NCBI GenBank assembly: GCA_937864465.1
Contig: CALMJU010000061.1
Location: 1-32,547 of the forward strand
Length of the DNA: 32,547 nt
DNA from: an uncultured Acidobacteriota bacterium
GTDB lineage: Bacteria > Acidobacteriota > Polarisedimenticolia > Polarisedimenticolales > JAIQFR01
Direction of reading: 5' to 3'
Every line of letters starts with the position of its first letter. Position 1 is the first letter of the stretch. The notes below the pieces were generated by a model. That model did not search any database and was not told where the DNA came from. It worked only from the letters and a program-made list of their open reading frames with translations. Positions 26,964 through 32,547 of the stretch are shown here, piece by piece. A program made the position numbers and the translations under genes.

Positions 26964-28357
26964 TCGGGATCCCTCCCTCCGGGGGAGGCGGCGCCCGTTC
27001 CGCGCGGTATGCGGTACCGCTTGATCTTCTCGTAGAGGGTCGAGCGGTCGATCCCGAGGACGGCGGCCGTCTCCTTCACGTTGCCGTCGCGGCGCTTCAG
27101 CGTGGCCGCGATGACCCGCTTCTCGACCTCGGCGAGGGGAAGCTCCGTGGGCACGACCCAGGCGGCGCGCTCGTCCGCCTCGCGGAGCAGGAACGAGAAG
27201 TCGGAGCCGGTCAGGGGGCGCCCGCGGCAGGTCGCCAGCGCCCGCTCGACGGAATTCTCGAGCTCCCTCACGTTTCCCGGCCAGTCGTGGTTCACGAGGA
27301 CCGCGAGGGCCGAGTCGTCGAGCGGGGACGGCTCGCGGCCCATCTCCGTCGCGATCCGCTCGATGAACTCCTGGGCGAGGAGCGGGATGTCCTCCCTCCG
27401 CTCCCGGAGCGGCGGGACCCGGATGTCGATCACGTTCAGGCGGTAGTACAGGTCCTCGCGAAACGTCCCCTCGCGGACCGCCTCGAGGAGGTCGGCGTTC
27501 GTGGCGGCGAGGACCCGCACGTCCACGCGGATCTCCTCCGTCCCCCCGATGCGGAAGAAGGTGCGCTCCTGGAGCACGCGGAGCAGGTCGAGCTGGAGCT
27601 TCGGCGAGATGTCCCCGATCTCGTCCAGGAGCAGGGTCCCGCCGTCGGCCAGCTCGAACTTCCCCTTCCTTCGGGCGTGGGCGCCGGTGAACGCCCCCTT
27701 CTCGTGTCCGAACAGCTCCGATTCGAGCAGGGTCTCCGTCAGCGCGGCACAGGAGACCGCGACGAAGGGGCCGCTCGCCCGGTCCCCCACCTCGTGGATC
27801 GCCCTCGCGATCCGCTCCTTGCCGGTCCCGCTCTCCCCGCGGATCAGCACGGTGCTGCGGAGGCTCGCGATGTCCCGGACGAGCGCGAAGATCTCCTGCA
27901 TCCTCGGGCTCTTGCTGACCATGTCCTGGAAGCGGTGCCGCTCCGACAGCGTCCGGCGCAGGATGAGGTTCTCCCGCTCGAGCGATCGGAGGCGCGAGAT
28001 CCGCTCGATCAGGAGCGAGATCTCCTGCGGGTTGCAGGGCTTGACGATGTACTCGTGGGCCCCCTCCTTCATCGCCGAGATCGCCGTCTCGACCGTCGCG
28101 AACGCCGTGATGATGATCAGCGTGGCCCCGGGGCGGATGCGCCGGATCTCGCGCAGCGTCTCGATGCCGTCCGGCCCGTTGGGCATCTTGAGATCGATGA
28201 AGGCGATCGCGTAGTCCCGCTCGCGGGCCTTCGCGATCCCCTCGGTCCCCGAGCCTGCGGTGTCCACGCGGTGGCCGTCCTCCTTGAGCCATGCCGCGAG
28301 CGACTCGCGCTGGACCCGCTCGTCGTCCACGACGAGGATGTCCCAGGAACTCGTCAC
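26960..28357 (-). CDS. NtrC-family sigma-54-dependent response regulator
   Basis: The protein has 465 residues. The receiver domain has acidic DDE (11-13), phospho-acceptor Asp in FIDLKMP (about 55) and Lys in IVKPC (106). The AAA+ domain has Walker A GESGTGKE (174-181), the sigma-54-contacting GAFTGA loop (221-226), Walker B LLLDEIGD (242-249), LAATN and the FREDLYYRLNV sensor region. A C-terminal Fis-type helix-turn-helix reads KETAAVLGIDRSTLYEKIKRY. All key residues are present, so phosphorylation-dependent activation of sigma-54 promoters is expected. The start is GTG 28357 with GGAGG six bases upstream; it overlaps the kinase stop (GTGA), so the pair is translationally coupled. The gene ends in the shared CTAG with the small convergent membrane gene, whose promoter is the nearest candidate target. 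Confidence 0.95.
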   Translation of the reverse strand: MTSSWDILVVDDERVQRESLAAWLKEDGHRVDTAGSGTEGIAKARERDYAIAFIDLKMPNGPDGIETLREIRRIRPGATLIIITAFATVETAISAMKEGAHEYIVKPCNPQEISLLIERISRLRSLERENLILRRTLSERHRFQDMVSKSPRMQEIFALVRDIASLRSTVLIRGESGTGKERIARAIHEVGDRASGPFVAVSCAALTETLLESELFGHEKGAFTGAHARRKGKFELADGGTLLLDEIGDISPKLQLDLLRVLQERTFFRIGGTEEIRVDVRVLAATNADLLEAVREGTFREDLYYRLNVIDIRVPPLRERREDIPLLAQEFIERIATEMGREPSPLDDSALAVLVNHDWPGNVRELENSVERALATCRGRPLTGSDFSFLLREADERAAWVVPTELPLAEVEKRVIAATLKRRDGNVKETAAVLGIDRSTLYEKIKRYRIPRGTGAASPGGRDPD

Positions 28358-29967
28358 GATGCTCCTCCCGCGCTCGAGGCTGCCTCCCGGGCGTGGCCGG
28401 GGGGCATCGGAAGCCTCACCCGGAAGGTCGTGCCGCGCCCGACGGCGGAGTCCACCTGGATCGTTCCCCCGTGGGCCTCGACGATGCCGTAGACGACGGC
28501 GAGGCCGAGTCCGACCCCTCCGCCGCTCTCCTTGGTGGTGAAGAAGGGATCGAAGATGCGCGGAAGATCCTCCTCCCGGATCCCGCTCCCGGTGTCCCCG
28601 ACCTCGAGCAGCAGCGAGTCGCCGTCCCGTCTCACCTCGACCCGCAGCAGGCCGCCTCGCGGCGTGGCCTCGGCGCCGTTCAGCACGAGGTTCGTCACGA
28701 CCTGCTCGATCTGGCTCGCGTCGCACAGGAGGCTCGGCAGCGAGTCGGCGATCTCCGTCTCGAGGCGGACGCCGGCCAGATCGAGCTTGTGCGACACCAG
28801 GGAGAGCGTCCGCCGCACGATCTCGCCGAGATCGGCGGGGCCGGGCTCGCCCCTGGCCTTTCGCGAGAACGAGAGCAGGTCCGACACGATCCGGCCGACG
28901 CGCGAGGTCTCGTGCGAGACCTGGGAGAGGTAGCCCCGGAACTCCTCGACCCGATCCTTCGGGATCCCGTCCTCCCGGAGGATCCTCTGCATGAGCATGG
29001 AGAGGTTGAGCACGCCGGAGACCGGATTGTTGATCTCGTGGGCCACGCTCGCCGCGAGGCGGCCGAGCGAGGCGAGGCGCTCCCGGTGCGCCAGCTCGCG
29101 CTGGGCGGCGCGGAGCTGCGCCGTGCGCTCCTCGACCATGCTCTCCAGGCTCTGCGTGAACTCGGCGTTCTTCCGGACCGCCTCCTTGAGGCGCTCGCGC
29201 ATGGCGTTGAAGGACCGGGCGAGGGCCCCGACGTCTCCCGGCGCGTCCTCGGAGATCGGTTTCTCGAGGTCCATCTCGCTGACGGCCCGCGTTCCCTCGA
29301 TCAGGCGCCCGATCGGGCGGCCGACGAACCGCCGCGTGAAGAAGACGGCGAAGAGCGCGATGAGGACCATCTCCACGAGGGTCGTGGCGAGCTCGCGGAG
29401 CTTGAGGCCGGCGAGCTCCCGGTCCACCGGGGCGAGGTCGAGCGTGACGTCGAGCACGCCGAGGACGCTGCGGGAGGCCGGGTGGGCGTGGCAGGAGGCC
29501 CCGCTGCACGCCGGCTCGTTGTAGATCGCCGTCACCATGCCCATCTTGCGGTCGCCGTCCGCCCCCCGGAAGATCCGGGAGCGCGACGGGACGTCCACGC
29601 GGACGAGCGGCCGCTCCCTCGCGTGGCACAGGAAGCAGGCCTCGGCGTTCTTGTCCACCTGGGCCAGGGGCTCGTGGGCGGTCGAGAACATGACCCGGCC
29701 TTCCTTGTTGAAGATCCGGATCCGGTCGATGCCCTGCTTCGACGCGATCGTCTGCATGATCTGGTAGGCGGATTCGCGGTGGTCGGCCAGCATGGAATGC
29801 CAGGTGGCGGCGGCGATCCCGCGCGAGAGCTGGTCGGCGCCGAGCACGAGTCCGGAAAGGAGCTGGCGCTCCTGGATCTGCACGTTGTAGAGGGCGAACA
29901 CCGCCTCGACGAGGATGACGAGGGCCGTCAGGGCGACGATCAGCCTGAGCTCCAGGCTCTTCGGCAC
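28354..29967 (-). CDS. Membrane sensor histidine kinase with c-type heme motifs
   Basis: The protein has 537 residues. TM1 is at about 9-28, the periplasmic sensor at 30-190 and TM2 at about 193-211 (TTLVEMVLIALFAVFFTRRF). A HAMP linker (GRPIGRLIEGTRAVSEMDLE), a coiled coil, and a HisKA helix with phospho-acceptor His 310 in VAHEINNPVSG follow. The ATPase domain has N-box LVLNGAEATP, G1 DTGSGI, F-box FDPFFTTK and G2 GVGLGLAVV. The sensor carries CFLCH (111-115, CxxCH) and CSGASCH (154-160, CX4CH) within NEPACSGASCHAHP, both candidate covalent heme c attachment sites. Similar heme-motif kinases occur in Geobacter-like and related bacteria, where redox or gas sensing is proposed. The start is GTG 29967 (AGGAG close upstream); the in-frame ATG at 30051 lies in the promoter region. 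It overlaps the regulator gene by GTGA. Confidence 0.92.
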   Translation of the reverse strand: MPKSLELRLIVALTALVILVEAVFALYNVQIQERQLLSGLVLGADQLSRGIAAATWHSMLADHRESAYQIMQTIASKQGIDRIRIFNKEGRVMFSTAHEPLAQVDKNAEACFLCHARERPLVRVDVPSRSRIFRGADGDRKMGMVTAIYNEPACSGASCHAHPASRSVLGVLDVTLDLAPVDRELAGLKLRELATTLVEMVLIALFAVFFTRRFVGRPIGRLIEGTRAVSEMDLEKPISEDAPGDVGALARSFNAMRERLKEAVRKNAEFTQSLESMVEERTAQLRAAQRELAHRERLASLGRLAASVAHEINNPVSGVLNLSMLMQRILREDGIPKDRVEEFRGYLSQVSHETSRVGRIVSDLLSFSRKARGEPGPADLGEIVRRTLSLVSHKLDLAGVRLETEIADSLPSLLCDASQIEQVVTNLVLNGAEATPRGGLLRVEVRRDGDSLLLEVGDTGSGIREEDLPRIFDPFFTTKESGGGVGLGLAVVYGIVEAHGGTIQVDSAVGRGTTFRVRLPMPPGHAREAASSAGGAS

Positions 29968-30028
29968 GGCGCTCCTCTCGGGCTCATCCGCGCGAGGGAC
30001 CGAGCGTCCGGGCGGATTCGGATGTTCG

Positions 30029-30058
30029 GTTATACCACCACGGACCTCCATGGCCCAA
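30029..30058 (-). promoter_or_regulatory. Candidate promoter for the kinase-regulator pair
   Basis: On the minus strand TATAAC (30034-30029, 5 of 6) follows TTGGGC (30058-30053, 3 of 6) with an 18-base spacer, about 60 bases before the GTG start. It is the best match in the 175-base divergent gap (29968-30142). On the other strand only a weak TAGGAT at 30101-30106 faces the restriction gene. Confidence 0.4.
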
Positions 30059-30142
30059 GGGAAACGCTCCGATACCTGCGGCCTCGATCCGTTTCGGTGC
30101 TAGGATTCGCGACGCCTGGAATCGACGGGGCGAACGCGCAGG

Positions 30143-32512
30143 ATGCCGCTCAGCGAATCCGACACTCGAGCCAAGCTGATTGATCCGGCGCTCCACGAGC
30201 GCGGCTGGACCGAGGATCTCCTCCGCCGCGAGGAGACCGCGGGCGCGATCGCGATCGTGGACGGACGACCCAGGAAGCAGGCCAGGGGGCGGATCGACTA
30301 TGTGCTCCGCGTCAAGGTCCACCCCGATGCGCAGGCCGTCGCGGTCGCTCTCATCGAAGCGAAAGCGGAGAGCCTCCCCCCGGACCACGGCATCGAGCAG
30401 GCGAAGCGGTACGCCGCATGCAAGCGACTCCACGTGCCGTTCGCGTTCTCGAGCAACGGGCACCAGTTCGTAGAGCACGACCGGTTCACGGGCCTGACGA
30501 GCGGATCGCTCCCGATGTCGGCATTCCCCACGCCTGCCGAGCTCCGCTTGCGGTACGAGCGCGGCAACGGGTTCCGCCTCGAAGACCCTGCCGCCGGCCC
30601 GCTCCTCGTCCGCTATCCGGGCGGGGAGGCGACGCGGCGCTACTACCAGGACGCCGCGATCCGGGCGGTCTTGGAGAGGCTGGCGCGCGGCGGGAAACGC
30701 GCGTTGCTCTCTCTCGCGACCGGATCGGGAAAGACCTTCATCGCGGTGCACCTCCTGAAGCGGATCGCCGATGCCGGCCAACTGAGGCGGGCCCTCTTCG
30801 TTTGCGATCGCGACGAGCTGAGGAACCAGGGGCTCGGCGCCTTCCAGGCCGTGTTCGGGTCGGAGGCCGCGGCCGTCAGCGGATCGAACCCCCAGAAGAA
30901 CGCCCGCGTCCTGATCGCGACCTACCAGACGCTGGACATCGCTTCGGACGAAGCGGGCGCGAACTTCCTCGTGAAGCACTATCCGGAAGACTACTTCAGC
31001 CACATCGTGATCGACGAGTGCCACCGTTCGGCATGGGGAGAGTGGTCGATCGTCCTGGAGAGAAATCCGAACGCCGTCCAGATCGGACTGACCGCGACGC
31101 CTCGGCAGATCGAGGTTCGGGAGTCATCCGCCGAAGCGGTCGCAGACGAGCGGCTGCGCGCCGACAACATCCGTCATTTCGGCGAGCCCGTTTACGAGTA
31201 CGGCATGGCCCAGGGGATCGACGACGGCTACCTCGCCGCGTGCGAGATCGTCCGCAGAGACATCTTCCTCGACGAAAAGACGGAGCCGGAGCGGAGCACG
31301 GGAGTGACGCGGGAGGACCTGCCGGGCAAGACGATCAAGGATCCCGACACGGGAGAATTTCTGACCGACGAAGAGGCGAGAGAACGGTACGATGCTCCGG
31401 TTTTCGAGGGCCGGCTTCTTCTCCCGGATCGCGTCTCCGCGATGTGCCGGGACCTGTTCGACCACCTCGTGGCCACCGGGGGTCCCGAGCAGAAGACCAT
31501 CGTGTTCTGCGCGAGCGATCGGCACGCCGGCAAGGTGGCGGCGGAGCTGGGGAACCTCTACGCCGGTTGGTGCGAGTCGAACGCGCGCCCGCGGCTCGAG
31601 CCCTACGCGTTCAAGTGCACCGCCTCCGAGGGAGGCTCGGACTTCTTGCCCGATTTCCGGGGGGCCTCGCGCCACCACTTCGTCGCGACGACGGTGGATC
31701 TGCTCACGACGGGCGTGGACGTTCCCTGCGTCCGCAACGTCGTGTTCTTCAAGTACGTGGCATCGCCGATCGCCTTCCACCAGATGGTCGGAAGGGGAAC
31801 GAGACTCCATGCCCCGACGAACAAGCTGATGTTCCGCGTGTACGACTACACGAACGCGACCCGGCTGTTCGGCGAGGAGTTCAGGACGCGCTTCACGCCC
31901 CCGCGGGAGAGGAAGCCCGAATTCGTGCCGCCGGAGCCTTCGGAGAGGACGCTCCAGGTCGAGGGGTTCGACGTCCGCGTGACCGACGCGGGCCGGTACA
32001 TCGCGACCGACGTAAACGGGAGGACGGTGCCGGTGACCGTGGAGGAGTACAAGGAGCGCTTGGCGGCGAGGCTCGTCGAGGAGGTGCCGACGCTCGATCG
32101 GTTCCGCGGCGTCTGGGTCGTCCCGCTCGAGAGGCAAGCCCTCGTCGGCCGCCTTCCCGACGGGGGGCGCGCGCCCGCGCTTGTGCGGACGCTCGCGGAG
32201 ATGGACGCCTACGATCTCTACGACGTCCTCGCGGAGCTCGGCTACGGGATGGCGCCGCGGACGCGCTCCGAACGCGCGGCCGCGTTCGGCTACAAGAACC
32301 GCGAATGGCTCGAGAAGATGCCCGAGCCGGCCTCGGCGACGCTTCGCGCCGTCGCGGGGCAGTTCACGGCCGGGGGAACCGAGGGCCTCGAGAACCCGGA
32401 GATCTTCCGCACGCCCGATGTCGCGCGCGCCGGCGGGCTCGACGCGCTCCGCGCGGTCGGGCAGCCGGCCGACGTGCTGAAAGAAACCAAGGAAAGGATG
32501 TTTGCGGCGTGA
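30143..32512 (+). CDS. hsdR: Type I restriction enzyme, R (motor/nuclease) subunit
   Basis: This 789-residue subunit cuts and translocates DNA lacking the host methylation mark when joined to HsdM and HsdS. The nuclease domain has RIDYVL (Asp 52), IEAKA (Glu 72, Lys 74) and the QxxxY motif QAKRY (86-90), which is the PD-ExK pattern of HsdR. Helicase motifs: Walker A ATGSGKT (192-198), DECH box IDECHRS (290-296), TATP (317-320), TTVDLLTTGVDVP and arginine-finger motif QMVGRGTRL. The length suits compact HsdR forms, shorter than the ~1000-residue EcoR124 type. Only a weak ribosome binding site precedes the ATG. The stop overlaps a GTG (GTGA) opening the next frame, presumably hsdM or hsdS beyond the window. 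Confidence 0.92.
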   Translation: MPLSESDTRAKLIDPALHERGWTEDLLRREETAGAIAIVDGRPRKQARGRIDYVLRVKVHPDAQAVAVALIEAKAESLPPDHGIEQAKRYAACKRLHVPFAFSSNGHQFVEHDRFTGLTSGSLPMSAFPTPAELRLRYERGNGFRLEDPAAGPLLVRYPGGEATRRYYQDAAIRAVLERLARGGKRALLSLATGSGKTFIAVHLLKRIADAGQLRRALFVCDRDELRNQGLGAFQAVFGSEAAAVSGSNPQKNARVLIATYQTLDIASDEAGANFLVKHYPEDYFSHIVIDECHRSAWGEWSIVLERNPNAVQIGLTATPRQIEVRESSAEAVADERLRADNIRHFGEPVYEYGMAQGIDDGYLAACEIVRRDIFLDEKTEPERSTGVTREDLPGKTIKDPDTGEFLTDEEARERYDAPVFEGRLLLPDRVSAMCRDLFDHLVATGGPEQKTIVFCASDRHAGKVAAELGNLYAGWCESNARPRLEPYAFKCTASEGGSDFLPDFRGASRHHFVATTVDLLTTGVDVPCVRNVVFFKYVASPIAFHQMVGRGTRLHAPTNKLMFRVYDYTNATRLFGEEFRTRFTPPRERKPEFVPPEPSERTLQVEGFDVRVTDAGRYIATDVNGRTVPVTVEEYKERLAARLVEEVPTLDRFRGVWVVPLERQALVGRLPDGGRAPALVRTLAEMDAYDLYDVLAELGYGMAPRTRSERAAAFGYKNREWLEKMPEPASATLRAVAGQFTAGGTEGLENPEIFRTPDVARAGGLDALRAVGQPADVLKETKERMFAA

Positions 32513-32547
32513 GGGGTGGGAGTTTGGCCGAAAGAGAAAAGGCCCCT
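32509..32547 (+). CDS. First codons of a gene following hsdR, cut by window edge
   Basis: A frame opens with GTG 32509 (overlapping the hsdR stop as GTGA), or more likely with TTG 32524, which has a GGTGGGAG-like ribosome binding site just before it. It runs without a stop to the edge, reading LAEREKAP from the TTG. Context suggests hsdM or hsdS, but the 8-13 visible residues are too few to identify it. Confidence 0.35.
   Translation, partial: MRGGSLAEREKAP

Noticed and set aside
28358-29629. N-terminal extension of the response regulator into the kinase gene
   Set aside because: The extended frame is out of frame with the kinase and lacks domains; the receiver domain begins properly at GTG 28357 with a good ribosome binding site.

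Overview
This window is very GC-rich and densely coded, and it comes from a Gram-negative, outer-membrane bacterium. The best guess is an acidobacterium or a similar deep-branching or delta-like lineage. The hints are two large Oar-type TonB-dependent receptors with a carboxypeptidase-regulatory-like N-terminal domain, a c-type-heme sensor histidine kinase paired with a sigma-54 (NtrC-class) regulator, and very high GC at third codon positions. The taxonomic call is inference; there is no rRNA marker, and I saw no tRNA, rRNA or CRISPR array.

Layout. (1) 1-660, minus strand: 5' part of a zinc-ribbon transposase-like gene cut by the window edge, followed by an inverted repeat. (2) 807-5810, plus: a sigma-70-like promoter and a four-gene operon of three successive HlyD/MacA-type adaptors and one MacB-type permease, joined by GTGA/GTGA/ATGA overlaps; no ATPase or outer-membrane channel gene is present. 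(3) 6091-14239, plus: two paralogous Oar-like receptors flanking ahcY (S-adenosylhomocysteine hydrolase). (4) 24131-14250, minus: a long housekeeping cluster reading HD phosphohydrolase - tilS - hpt - [promoter] ftsH - folP - cdaA - cdaR - glmM - DUF429. Many of these genes overlap by 4-8 bases. It combines tRNA lysidine synthesis, purine salvage, membrane proteolysis, folate synthesis, c-di-AMP synthesis and cell-wall precursor synthesis. (5) 24227-26599, plus: a large transketolase-like thiamine-diphosphate enzyme, divergent from the HD gene. (6) 26600-29967: a signalling module made of a membrane histidine kinase with CxxCH and CX4CH motifs, an NtrC-type response regulator translationally coupled to it, and, convergent with the regulator, a 45-residue single-span membrane protein. 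That small gene has a good sigma-54 promoter, an upstream palindrome at enhancer distance and an 8-base inverted repeat across the -12 element. (7) 30143-32547, plus: type I restriction subunit HsdR and the first codons of a following gene.

The most interesting unit is region 6. A redox- or ligand-sensing heme kinase and its sigma-54 activator lie tail-to-tail with a tiny membrane protein gene whose promoter is of the class such activators control. The two reading frames share the bases CTAG as their stop codons. The 45-residue gene is easily missed by gene callers.

No gap longer than about 280 bases lacks a gene. The largest gaps are 5811-6090, 26600-26825, 661-863 and 29968-30142; their contents are listed where something could be supported.
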